NCBI RefSeq assembly: GCF_900101905.1
Contig: NZ_FNAJ01000003.1
Location: forward strand, 682,001 to 746,000
Reading direction: 5' to 3'
Length of the DNA stretch: 64,000 nt
From: Myxococcus virescens
Lineage (GTDB): Bacteria > Myxococcota > Myxococcia > Myxococcales > Myxococcaceae
Below the pieces are notes generated by a model. That model saw nothing but the letters and a program-made list of their open reading frames with translations, ran no database searches and was not told the DNA's origin. Numbering within the stretch: the first letter of the stretch is position 1; every line of letters begins with the position of its first letter. This document shows positions 29,347-38,120 of the stretch, in pieces. A program made the position numbers and the translations under genes.

Positions 29347-31428
29347 TCAGTGGAGGGTGAACACGCCCCGCACGTCATCCCAGACCAACCCATGGCGCCG
29401 CAGAATCCGCGTCAGGTCCGGCTCCACGGGCGGCGGGCGCGCGAAGGCGTCGAAGCCCAGCAGGAGGAATGTCCGGTCGGAAGCCGCTGCCGCCAGCCAC
29501 GCTCCATCGGAAGAGAAGGCCACGGCGGAGACGAACCCCTGCAGCCCGGGCACCTCCCCCATGAGCGCCCCGTCGGGAAGCCGCCAGACCTTCACCTCTC
29601 CGCCCATTCCGCCGGACGCCACGAACGCTCCCTGAGGCGCCACCGCGAGCGACAAGACGCCTACCGTGCGCGAATCCATCGACGTCAGCACGCGGCCGTC
29701 ATCTGGGCTCCAGAGCCGGATGGGCTGACGCATTCCCGCGGTCAGCAACTCCCCGGACGCCAGGAACGCGACGGCGCGGACCCGGTCGCCCGCTTCCAGG
29801 ACGCGAATCACCGCGCCTCGCGCCACGTCCCAGAGCCGCACCGTGTGGTCCGCTGCGCCCGAAGCCAGCCTTTGCCCCGTGGCATCGAATGCCAATGCCC
29901 ACGCCTTCCCGGTGTGCCCTGTCAACCGAGCCACCTGGGTCGCGGAGGGAACAGCCCACAGCACGACGTCCTGCGCCACCCCCGCAGCGAGCAATGTGCC
30001 GTCTGGGCTGAAGGCCAACGCCCGGATGGATTCGCGCGCGGCCGGAATCACCATCAGCTGATTTCCGGACCGGACGTCTCGCACACGCACCTCCCCCTTC
30101 AACGTTCCCACCGCGAGCAACCGCCGGTCCGCGCTCACGGCCACGGCCCCCACAGCGTCCGGTGCCTCCAGGCGGGAGCGGAGTTCGCCTCCGGACGAGA
30201 CCGACCAGCTCCGCAGACCGTCCTCCCCACCCGACACGAAGGCGTCTGGCCCCACGGAGGTCAGCACCTCAGGCCAGGCGGGAAGCTCCCGCAGCAGGAC
30301 GTCCGGAGGCCCCTCGGGCCGAGACCAGACCTTGAGGACACCGTCCATGCCACCGGACGCGAACGTGCGTCCGTCCGGGGACAGGGCCACGGCCATCACG
30401 AAGGTCCGGTGTGCATCCAACCGCTCCAGGACCTCGCCACCGCCGCGCACGTCCACGCGCTGCACGCGGCCCTCCCACCCCGCCTGCACGAGCTGATGGA
30501 AACCCGCATCGATGGCCACGGCCGAAAGCGCCCCCGTGTTGCGCTGCACGTCGAGCAGGGCCCCGGTCCGGGCATTCCAGAAACGGACGGCACGGTCCGC
30601 GGACGCGGTCATCACCCGCTCGCCATCCGCGGAGAACGCACAGGACTCCACCTTGTCCTCGTGTCCCGTCAGCCGGTGCAGCTCGCGACGCGCCGTCAGG
30701 TCCCACACCCGCGCGGTCCGGTCCATGCTCGACGACACGAGCCGCCCTCCGTCGGGGGAGAAGGCCACCGCGATGACGATGTCCTCATGCGTGAACCGGA
30801 GCACCTCCGCGCCGTCGCGGATACGCCAGACACGAATCGTCCGGTCCAGTCCACCGCTCGCCAGCCACTCACCATCCGGGGAGAAGGCCATGCCCCGCAC
30901 GACATCCGTGTGCCCGGACAGCAAGGCCACCCTGCGCCCGTGCTTCCAGTCCCAGAGCCAGAGCGCGCCGGGCCTGCCCGCGGCGGCCAGCCACCGGCCA
31001 TCCGGAGAGAACGCGACGGCATGGAGCTCGGCTTCGTGGCCCTTCAGCTCCGCCACCTGCGCTCCGGCCTCCACGTCCCAGACGCGCACGACCGCGTCAT
31101 ACCCTCCCGAAGCCAGCAGCCTGCCGTCCGGTGAGAAGGCCAGCGCCAGCACCGAACCCTCGAACTGCTTCGCCCACTCGAGCGACGAGGCGCGCTTCTC
31201 CGCCCACACCTGTCCCCAGCGCGCCGTGGGTGAGTCTTCCGTGTGTCTCGCGGATGCGAAGTTGCCCGCCGCCAGGGCCCATTGCTTCGTCTCGATGGCC
31301 GCGTCACCGCGGGCCCGGAAGAGTTCGGACCGGGCGTCTCGCCCCCCAAGGACGTCGGACGAGGAGCGCTGCCCCGCGCAGGACACCGTGAGCAGGACCA
31401 GGATCCACCACCACGAACGCAGGTGCAT
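29347..31428 (-). CDS. WD40-repeat lipoprotein with about 14 repeats (two predicted seven-bladed propellers)
   Basis: 693 residues. Start at ATG 31428 gives a lipoprotein signal with Cys17 (WWWILVLLTVSCAG). A short helical segment (ARSELFRARGDAAIETKQWA) precedes WD40 repeats from about residue 90 to the end. Many have intact VxAVAFSPDGxxLASGG...VRVWD consensus (VLALAFSPDGRLLASGGYDA, VRGMAFSPDGEWLASGGLDR). I count about 14 blades, with repeats 6-9 the most diverged. It should be a periplasmic or surface scaffold for protein binding. The frame continues upstream to 31671 but that part lacks family character. No neighbouring gene suggests a partner. Confidence 0.88.
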   Translation of the reverse strand: MHLRSWWWILVLLTVSCAGQRSSSDVLGGRDARSELFRARGDAAIETKQWALAAGNFASARHTEDSPTARWGQVWAEKRASSLEWAKQFEGSVLALAFSPDGRLLASGGYDAVVRVWDVEAGAQVAELKGHEAELHAVAFSPDGRWLAAAGRPGALWLWDWKHGRRVALLSGHTDVVRGMAFSPDGEWLASGGLDRTIRVWRIRDGAEVLRFTHEDIVIAVAFSPDGGRLVSSSMDRTARVWDLTARRELHRLTGHEDKVESCAFSADGERVMTASADRAVRFWNARTGALLDVQRNTGALSAVAIDAGFHQLVQAGWEGRVQRVDVRGGGEVLERLDAHRTFVMAVALSPDGRTFASGGMDGVLKVWSRPEGPPDVLLRELPAWPEVLTSVGPDAFVSGGEDGLRSWSVSSGGELRSRLEAPDAVGAVAVSADRRLLAVGTLKGEVRVRDVRSGNQLMVIPAARESIRALAFSPDGTLLAAGVAQDVVLWAVPSATQVARLTGHTGKAWALAFDATGQRLASGAADHTVRLWDVARGAVIRVLEAGDRVRAVAFLASGELLTAGMRQPIRLWSPDDGRVLTSMDSRTVGVLSLAVAPQGAFVASGGMGGEVKVWRLPDGALMGEVPGLQGFVSAVAFSSDGAWLAAAASDRTFLLLGFDAFARPPPVEPDLTRILRRHGLVWDDVRGVFTLH

Positions 31429-31925
31429 TCCGGATTCATCACCCAGGGCACGGCCCCGGCACAATCCCCTTCGCCCAACACATGAGCCCTTGGTGGGACT
31501 GACACTGAGCATTACTGCTTTCGTGCGTGTCAGGGGATGGACCGTACGCCTCCCCCGGATCGACGATGACCTTTCCGGTGACGAACTGGGCACCGAGGAA
31601 GCGAACCTCGCGGCGCCAACGCTGCATTGACACGATTCATCCCGCGCCGCCGCGCTGGACATAGCCATCACCAGACAACCATCCGGGAGCGGGGGCCCCA
31701 GACCTCGAACTCAATCCCTGTTGCGACAAAGGAAGACGAAGCTCCTGGTCTGCCCCCCCTCTCCCCTATCGGGCCTGCCAAGCGCCACGTCCTCGTCCCT
31801 CCACCATCGCGTGCCTGGGCACCCCCTCCCGCCCACCTGCCGTGAACGCGCCTTCGCGCTCGCCGACCGTCCCTAGCTTGGCTGTAGGGGGCCTTTCCCA
31901 TCACGGCCCCACGGAGGAGAACGCC
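31429..31925. other. Intergenic region between divergent WD40 and FAD-oxidoreductase genes
   Basis: 497 bp with two outward-facing genes, so it holds both promoters. I find no clear promoter hexamers and no inverted repeat longer than 6 bp. The GGAGGAG site at 31913-31919 is the ribosome binding site of the downstream plus-strand gene. Short open frames here have no recognisable features. Confidence 0.4.
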
Positions 31926-33374
31926 ATGCCCCTGGACCCTCGAAGTGAGCCTGCGCGAACAGGCGAAGGACGACCGCCCGGGCTGCCCCCAGGCCGGGTC
32001 GAGCAGCTACGGGCTCGCTTGCGCGGCCGGCTCGTGCGGCCCGGGGACGCGGACTACGAGGAACACTGCCGCGTCTACAACGCCATGATTCACAAGCGAC
32101 CGGCGTTGATTGCCCGGTGCGCCGACGTGGCGGACGTCCTCGCGGCGGTGGAGTTCGCACGCGAGCAGGGCCTCATGCTCGCGGTCCGTGGGGGTGGGCA
32201 CAACGGCGCCGGCCTGGGCACCTGCGACGGGGGGCTCGTCGTCGACCTGTCGCTCATGCGCGGCGTCCGGGTCGCCCCCGAATCAGGCACCGTACGTGTC
32301 GCGGGAGGAAGCGTCTGGGGCGAAGTAGACCATGCCACGCACGCGTTCGGGCTCGCCGTTCCCTCGGGAATCATCTCCACCACGGGCGTGGGGGGCCTCA
32401 CCCTGGGCGGTGGCCTGGGCCACCTCTCGCGTCGCTACGGCCTCACCATCGACAGCCTGCTCGCCGTGGACATGGTGCTGGCGGACGGGCGCTTCGTCAC
32501 CGCGAACGCCCAGCAACACCCGGACCTGTTCTGGGCCGTGCGCGGCGGCGGCGGCAACTTCGGCGTCGTCACGTCCTTCCTCTTCCAGGCCCACCCGGTG
32601 GACACCATCCTGGGAGGGCCGACGCTCTGGCCCCTGGAACGCGCCGAGGAGGTGATGCGGTGGTACCGCGAGTTCATCCCCACCGCGCCCGAGACACTCA
32701 CCGGCTTCTTCGCCTTCCTGGTTGTCCCGCCCACAGCGCCCTTCCCGCCCCACCTGCACTTGCAGAAGATGTGCGCGGTGGTGTGGTGCTACACCGGAGA
32801 CCCGGCTCAAGCCGACGCGCTCTTCGCGCCCGTGCGCGCCATGGCCCCCGCGCTCGACGGCGTGCAGTCCATGCCCTACCCCGCGCTGCAGAGCATGTTC
32901 GATGCGCTCTATCCGCCGGGCCTCCAATGGTACTGGCGCGCGGACTTCGTGCGAGAGCTGGGGGACGAAGCCATCTCCCGACACGTGGCGTTCGCTCACC
33001 GCCTGCCCACGATGCACTCCACCATGCATCTCTATCCCATCGACGGAGCAGCGCACCGGGCGGCACCAGGCGACACCGCCTTCAGCTTCCGGGACGCGCG
33101 GTGGGCGGAGGTCATCGTCGGAGTGGACCCCTCTCCTGAGAAGGCCGGGGACATCACCACCTGGACGAAGGACTATTGGAATGCCCTGCATCCCTATTCA
33201 GCGGGCGGCGCCTACGTGAACTTCCTCATGGACGAGGGCCAGGAACGCGTCCAGGCAACGTACCAGAACAACTACGCAAGGCTGGTGGAGGTGAAGGACC
33301 GCTACGACCCGACCAACCTTTTCCGAGTGAACCAGAACATCCGCCCCAGCACCGGCACGCCGCTTCGCCATTGA
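31926..33374 (+). CDS. FAD-linked oxidoreductase, berberine-bridge-enzyme/6-hydroxynicotine-oxidase type
   Basis: 482 residues. The PCMH-type FAD-binding half has VRGGGHNGAG with His92 as the expected 8-alpha-histidyl FAD attachment, GGSVWGEVDHATHAFGLAVP, GVGGLTLGGGLGHLSRRYG and PDLFWAVRGGGGNFGVVTSF. The C-terminal BBE segment is YDPTNLFRVNQNIRP. The second cysteinyl FAD link found in bicovalent members is not apparent: the usual Cys position lies in a Ser/Thr stretch (SGIISTTG). So I predict mono-covalent flavin. No secretion signal is seen. ATG at 31926 has GGAGGAG at 6 nt spacing. Substrate unknown; relatives oxidise alcohols, amines or sugars, often in natural-product chemistry. Confidence 0.9.
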   Translation: MPLDPRSEPARTGEGRPPGLPPGRVEQLRARLRGRLVRPGDADYEEHCRVYNAMIHKRPALIARCADVADVLAAVEFAREQGLMLAVRGGGHNGAGLGTCDGGLVVDLSLMRGVRVAPESGTVRVAGGSVWGEVDHATHAFGLAVPSGIISTTGVGGLTLGGGLGHLSRRYGLTIDSLLAVDMVLADGRFVTANAQQHPDLFWAVRGGGGNFGVVTSFLFQAHPVDTILGGPTLWPLERAEEVMRWYREFIPTAPETLTGFFAFLVVPPTAPFPPHLHLQKMCAVVWCYTGDPAQADALFAPVRAMAPALDGVQSMPYPALQSMFDALYPPGLQWYWRADFVRELGDEAISRHVAFAHRLPTMHSTMHLYPIDGAAHRAAPGDTAFSFRDARWAEVIVGVDPSPEKAGDITTWTKDYWNALHPYSAGGAYVNFLMDEGQERVQATYQNNYARLVEVKDRYDPTNLFRVNQNIRPSTGTPLRH

Positions 33375-33472
33375 GCCACCATTCCCTCGCGCCATTGCTC
33401 GCCCGGGGCGGCCTCGGTTGGTACCTTCCGTGCCCCCAGTTCGCTCCACCCCAACCGCGAGGAGAATGAGGC

Positions 33473-34699
33473 ATGACAACGGGCTTCGAGACTTACAGGA
33501 TGAAGGACCCCGCGCTCCTGGCAGGCGTGAGGGAGGCCCTGCTGCAATCCTACTTCGCGGACTACGACCAGGGCTTTCTCAAGACGCCGGCGGGGCAATC
33601 GGACATCGCGGACCACGTGGATGGCCGGTACAACCGCTGCGTTGACCACGTGCTGCCCTGGCTCGCGAGGTATGCGCAGCTGGGCAAGGCGGACATCGTC
33701 GAGCTGGGCTGTGGCACGGGCTCCAGCACAGCGGCCTTCGCCCAGGTCGCCCGCCACGTCACGGGGTACGACATCCACGCGCCCTCCGTGCGCGCGGCAG
33801 AAAGCCGCATGAAGGCCCTGGGATTGCGCAACGTCGCCATGAGCGTCGTGGAGCCCGCGCAGTTGCTGGAGACGCTGAAGAAGGAGACCCCCGACGGCGC
33901 CGACATCTTCGTGCTGTACGCGGTGCTCGAGCATCAGACGCCTGCGGAGCGGCTGGAGACGCTCCGCACCGGATGGGACCTGCTGCGGCCGGGAGGACTG
34001 CTTGTCGTCGTGGATACGCCCAACCGGCTCGTGTATTTCGACGCGCACACGTCCCTGATGCCGTTCTTCCACTTCCTGCCGCCGGAACTCGGGTGGCCGT
34101 ACGCCTCGCGCTCCCCCCGTGAGAACTTCCGCGAGTCCATGGCGCAGGTGTCCGCCGAAGACGCCCCCATGCTGCTGACCCGATGGGGCCTGGGCGTCAG
34201 CCACCATGAGCTCGAGCTGACGCTGGGAGACATCGACCCCTTGCTGGTGGGTACGGGCTTCGAGCCGGAGGTGCTCGACATGTTCCCCGTCACGCTCGAC
34301 GAAGAGCTGCTGCGTTTGTACGTGGAGAAGAGCAGCGCTCGCGTGCCCCTGGCGTTCACCCGGAACACGCTCAATTTCGTTCTGCGGAAGGGCGACAACG
34401 CCGATCTCATCGCTCGCCGGCCCTCGCCGCCTCCGGTGCGACACCTCGTCAACGAGACGTCACACCCGGGCCAGGCGCAACGCCTCCACGAACTGGAACA
34501 GCGCGTCTCTGCGGACGAGCGGAAACTCCAGGAGCAGGCCCAGCGCATCCGGGAGCTGGAAGAGCACATCGCCACCCCACCCCTGCGACACCAGCTCGCC
34601 GATCAGCTCAACGGCGCCCTCAAACAGACGGCCCTTCACCGTCAGGCCCGGAAGCTCGTCGAATGGTCGGTGGGCCGCGTCAAGCGCGGCTCGCGCTGA
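33473..34699 (+). CDS. Class I SAM-dependent methyltransferase with C-terminal coiled coil
   Basis: 408 residues. Methyltransferase motif I is IVELGCGTGSSTAAF near residue 75, with acidic residue in TGYDIHAPS, motif post-I, and LRPGGLLVVVDTPNRLVYF. The region from about 330 is a heptad-rich coiled coil (AQRLHELEQRVSADERKLQE, QAQRIRELEEHI) followed by a basic tail (KLVEWSVGRVKRGSR). Similar methyltransferase-coiled-coil proteins occur in polysaccharide clusters, but no glycosyltransferase is nearby. It lies 98 bp downstream of the FAD oxidoreductase on the same strand and could be co-transcribed. Start ATG 33473 has GAGGAG and GAGG just upstream. Confidence 0.85.
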   Translation: MTTGFETYRMKDPALLAGVREALLQSYFADYDQGFLKTPAGQSDIADHVDGRYNRCVDHVLPWLARYAQLGKADIVELGCGTGSSTAAFAQVARHVTGYDIHAPSVRAAESRMKALGLRNVAMSVVEPAQLLETLKKETPDGADIFVLYAVLEHQTPAERLETLRTGWDLLRPGGLLVVVDTPNRLVYFDAHTSLMPFFHFLPPELGWPYASRSPRENFRESMAQVSAEDAPMLLTRWGLGVSHHELELTLGDIDPLLVGTGFEPEVLDMFPVTLDEELLRLYVEKSSARVPLAFTRNTLNFVLRKGDNADLIARRPSPPPVRHLVNETSHPGQAQRLHELEQRVSADERKLQEQAQRIRELEEHIATPPLRHQLADQLNGALKQTALHRQARKLVEWSVGRVKRGSR

Positions 34700-35025
34700 G
34701 TCTTCGCCGCCCCAGGACTCCCAGCCGGGTGGCGCGGTGATACACGCGCCGCGCCGTCCGGCATCCCCACCGGAACTTTGTCCAGCGGACGAAGTCGGTG
34801 AAACATAAAAACCGAGAAATCCAGAACCCGAGTCTCACCGCCTGTCGATGAAACACATACGGACAGAGTCCGAGCGACCGGGCGGGGTGAAGCAGACCCA
34901 TTTTACAGGGCCGTCTCCCGCACCCGAGGATGGACGCATCCATGCGTCACATCCGCATTCCGAATCACGCGCCGGCGACTCACGCAGTCCCCGGTGTTTC
35001 ACCTGTCTCACCTGCCGGCGCATGC
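34700..35025. other. Intergenic region upstream of the MCP-type receptor
   Basis: 326 bp up to the chosen start. An AT-richer core at 34795-34860 contains two related boxes, GGTGAAACAT (34799-34808) and GATGAAACACAT (about 34847-34858), and is the best place for a promoter. The frame of the receptor is open from 34930, but third-position GC there (about 60%) is well below that of the coding region, so I treat it as leader. Confidence 0.4.
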
Positions 35026-37104
35026 ATGTCTTCACGACGCACGTCGTGGTGCTGGGTGCTGCCGTTCCTCCTGATACTTTCCACCTCCGCGTGGGCGGAC
35101 ACAGGACAGCCCAGCATCGACTTGAATCAGGGCTGGCGATACCGCTGGGGAGACTCACCGCCAGGCCCCGCCGACGTACCAGCCTGGGCACTGGAGTCAG
35201 GGGATGAGCAGGCGTGGCAGCCCGTGGCGGCCCTCCGCGAGCCGCCGAGCCGGGGAGCGCACACCTTCCTCTGGCTGAGCATCCCCGTCCCCCAGGGGCA
35301 GTGGCTGGAGCCCGCGCTCTACCTGGGCACGGTGGCCAATGCCTTCGAGGTCTACGCCAACGGCCACCGCATCCATGCGAGCGGGCGGCTGAATCCCTCG
35401 GGCCAGGAGGAGACGGACAACCTCGCATGGCGGCTCGTCCCCCTGCCCCCCGCGGTGGAGGGCACACGCCTGCTGCTGCGAATCCAGAGCAGCGGTCCCA
35501 TCATCGGCGTGGGAGGCGCGGCTCGGGTGGGGGCACACCATCAGCTGCTCGCGACGGTGACGCGCACGGGGCTGGCGCCCTTCGTCATGGGCATGCTGCT
35601 GCTCACCATCGCCAGTGCCGCCGCCTTGGGTGCCCTGGTACGGCGTCAGACGCAGATGCTCCTGCCGCTCGTCATCTTCACGAGCGGCTCGGCGGCCCTG
35701 CTTCTGGGCATGAGCGGCCTGATTCCCGCGCTCTGGGGCGGCTATCTGCTGGGGAGCCAGCTCACGCTGGTGGGCTCGCACTGCATCCTGCCCGCGCTCG
35801 CCTGGTTCATCTCCGACAGCATCCTGGAGAACCGGATGCGCTGGTTCCGCTGGAGTGCCTGGGCCGCGTGCGTGCCGGCCTCCGTTCAGGTCATCATCGT
35901 GATGGCCGACCTGGGCATGGCGCAGCGGAACCTTGGCCTCTTCGTCCTCTACTCGGTGCCTTGTCTGCTCGGGTGCGTCATCGTCGCAGGTATCGCGGCG
36001 TGGCGCGGCAACCCCGACGCGCGAATCTTCTCCATGGGCCTGGGCGTGTTCTTCGGTGTCGTCATCCACACCACGCTGCCGGTGTTCGGGCTGGCGGAGA
36101 CCACGGACTCGCTCATGCACTGGGGCTTCCTGGCGCTCGCGCTCTCATTGGTGGGCATCGTCGTGCGCCGCTCGGTGCTGGTGGTGCGCGCGCTCGCGTC
36201 GCACACGCACCAACTCGAGGAGCGTCGTCATGAAGTGAAGCGGCTCGCCCAGGACATGGGGAGCGGCGCTGGCGAGCTGGCCGCGGTGGCGCAACAACTG
36301 CGCACGTCCAGTGAGGTGCAGACGGCGGGGGTCAGCCGGCAGGCCGCGGCGCTCCGCGAGGCGGAGCAGACGGTCCAGGAAATCCGGCAGGGCTCCCTGG
36401 TGACGGCGGACAAGGCACGGCGGCTCGCGGGCTCCATCGAAACCGCCGAGGAGGCGGGGCGCGATGGCGGCGCGGCCATCACTCGCACGCTGACCAACCT
36501 GGAAGCCATCCGCCAGGAGGTCTCCGAGATGTCGAGCCGCATCCTCGCGCTGGACGCACGCACCCGCGAAATCTCCAGCATCGTGGACACCGTGAAGGGG
36601 CTTGCGGACCAGTCCAACATGCTGGCCATCAACGCCGCCATCGAGGCCGCGCGCAGCGGGGAGCACGGCCGGGGCTTTGGCGTCGTGTCGCGAGAGGTCC
36701 GCAGCCTCGCCGACCAGTCCATCCTGGCGACCCATCGCATCCGCGAGGTGCTCGACGGTGTGAGTCTGAGCATGCGTGAGGCCGCGAAGATGAGTGAACA
36801 GGGAGAGCAACGCGTGAAGGCGAGCCTGGACGCGGTGCGCGTCTCCGGCACCCAGCTCCAGCGGCTCACGGGCATCATCGACGACACCGGCACCAGTGTG
36901 CGGCAGATTTCCGCGGCGGTGGCGCAGCAGGACGCGGGCACCTCCCAGATTGCCCAGGCCATTCAAGAGCTGTCCGCCCAGATGCGGCATACGCTGCGCA
37001 CCGTCGAGGAGACGCAGAAGGTGTCGGGTTCAGTGCAAGTGCTGGCGGAGAACATGGCGGGCACGGCCCGCACCGCGCTCCAGGCGGGAACCCTCGATGA
37101 CTGA
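35026..37104 (+). CDS. 7TM-DISM-like receptor fused to a methyl-accepting chemotaxis (MCP) signalling domain
   Basis: 692 residues from ATG 35026, which gives a direct signal peptide (MSSRRTSWCWVLPFLLILST, cut after SAWA). Residues 30-190 form a beta-rich periplasmic domain (TFLWLSIPVPQGQWLEPALY, EVYANGHRIHASG) like 7TMR-DISM extracellular modules. About 195-400 hold seven hydrophobic helices. From about 470 a long helical MCP output domain includes the CheA/CheW-binding hairpin tip at about 526-555 (LADQSNMLAINAAIEAARSG, then GRGFGVVSREVRSLADQS). No HAMP domain is obvious. 7TM-DISM modules are usually joined to kinases or GGDEF domains, so the MCP output is unusual. There are no che genes nearby. 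ATGs at 34930 and 34942 are alternatives. Confidence 0.85.
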   Translation: MSSRRTSWCWVLPFLLILSTSAWADTGQPSIDLNQGWRYRWGDSPPGPADVPAWALESGDEQAWQPVAALREPPSRGAHTFLWLSIPVPQGQWLEPALYLGTVANAFEVYANGHRIHASGRLNPSGQEETDNLAWRLVPLPPAVEGTRLLLRIQSSGPIIGVGGAARVGAHHQLLATVTRTGLAPFVMGMLLLTIASAAALGALVRRQTQMLLPLVIFTSGSAALLLGMSGLIPALWGGYLLGSQLTLVGSHCILPALAWFISDSILENRMRWFRWSAWAACVPASVQVIIVMADLGMAQRNLGLFVLYSVPCLLGCVIVAGIAAWRGNPDARIFSMGLGVFFGVVIHTTLPVFGLAETTDSLMHWGFLALALSLVGIVVRRSVLVVRALASHTHQLEERRHEVKRLAQDMGSGAGELAAVAQQLRTSSEVQTAGVSRQAAALREAEQTVQEIRQGSLVTADKARRLAGSIETAEEAGRDGGAAITRTLTNLEAIRQEVSEMSSRILALDARTREISSIVDTVKGLADQSNMLAINAAIEAARSGEHGRGFGVVSREVRSLADQSILATHRIREVLDGVSLSMREAAKMSEQGEQRVKASLDAVRVSGTQLQRLTGIIDDTGTSVRQISAAVAQQDAGTSQIAQAIQELSAQMRHTLRTVEETQKVSGSVQVLAENMAGTARTALQAGTLDD

Positions 37105-37185
37105 GCCGCGTCCCGTGACGTCCGCACAATGACGGATGGGAGCGCATCGGTTGCAGGCCCGCGCAAAGGGTGCTCAGAAGCCAGC

Positions 37186-37914
37186 ATGGCGCAGAACATC
37201 TACGACGACCCCGGCTTCTTCGAAGGCTACAGCCAGTTGCGGCGCTCGATGGAGGGGCTCGCGGGTGCACCGGAATGGCCCGCGCTGCGGGCGATGCTGC
37301 CCGAGCTGCGGGGCCTCCGGGTGATGGACCTCGGCTGCGGCTACGGCTGGTTCTGCCGGTGGGCCCAGGAACAAGGGGCACTACAGGTTCACGGGCTCGA
37401 CGTCTCGGCGCGAATGCTGGAACGGGCCCGGCAGCTGACGTCCACCCGCGACATCGTCTACACCCAGGCAGACCTGGAGACGGTGGAACTTCCTCGAGCC
37501 CGCTTCGACCTCGTCTACAGCTCCCTGGCCTTTCACTACATCGAAGACCTGCTGTGCCTGCTCGCGAAGGTGCACGCAACCCTGGTTCCGGGTGGCGCGC
37601 TGGTCTTCTCTACCGAGCATCCCATCTACATGGCCCCCACCCACCCGGGCTGGCGGGTGGATGAACAAGGCCAGAAGACATGGCCCCTCAATGGCTACCA
37701 GGTCGAGGGGCCCCGCACCACGGACTGGCTCGCCAAGGGCGTCATCAAGTACCACCGCACGCTGGGCACCTTGTTGAACGCCCTGATTCACACCGGGTTC
37801 AGTCTGCGCCAGGTCAACGAATGGGGTCCGACCGAGGCGCAGCTCTCCGCCCAGCCGGAACTGGCCGAGGAGCGGGAGCGCCCCATGATGTTGCTCGTGT
37901 CCGCGCGGCGCTAG
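37186..37914 (+). CDS. Class I SAM-dependent methyltransferase (UbiE/Methyltransf_11-like)
   Basis: 242 residues. Motif I is VMDLGCGYGWFCRWA near residue 46, with GLDVSARMLERARQ binding the SAM ribose, ADLETVELPRARFDLVYSSL as motif II region and LVPGGALVFSTEHPIY as motif III. The N terminus MAQNIYDDPGFFEGYSQLRR is a common opening of small-molecule methyltransferases. The start was set at ATG 37186 because upstream frame residues lack family character; the ribosome site is weak (AGAAG). Located 81 bp after the receptor gene; no functional link is evident. Substrate unknown. Confidence 0.87.
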   Translation: MAQNIYDDPGFFEGYSQLRRSMEGLAGAPEWPALRAMLPELRGLRVMDLGCGYGWFCRWAQEQGALQVHGLDVSARMLERARQLTSTRDIVYTQADLETVELPRARFDLVYSSLAFHYIEDLLCLLAKVHATLVPGGALVFSTEHPIYMAPTHPGWRVDEQGQKTWPLNGYQVEGPRTTDWLAKGVIKYHRTLGTLLNALIHTGFSLRQVNEWGPTEAQLSAQPELAEERERPMMLLVSARR

Positions 37915-38120
37915 ACAAACGCGGCGGCGCAGCGGGAAGGCCCGGCGCCCGAGCCCCTGCCTGACCCTCCCCGCGCATGAAGCGGCGCATCCCGGAGCTC
38001 CGGCTCCGGATTGCCGGGCATTGAAGCGTCCTTTGCACGGACGCGTGGAACCCTCCCAGTCAATGGCAGCCCTCCCGCCGTGTCCGCACCCTGGGCCTCG
38101 CGTCAAAGGGGAGGCAGCTC

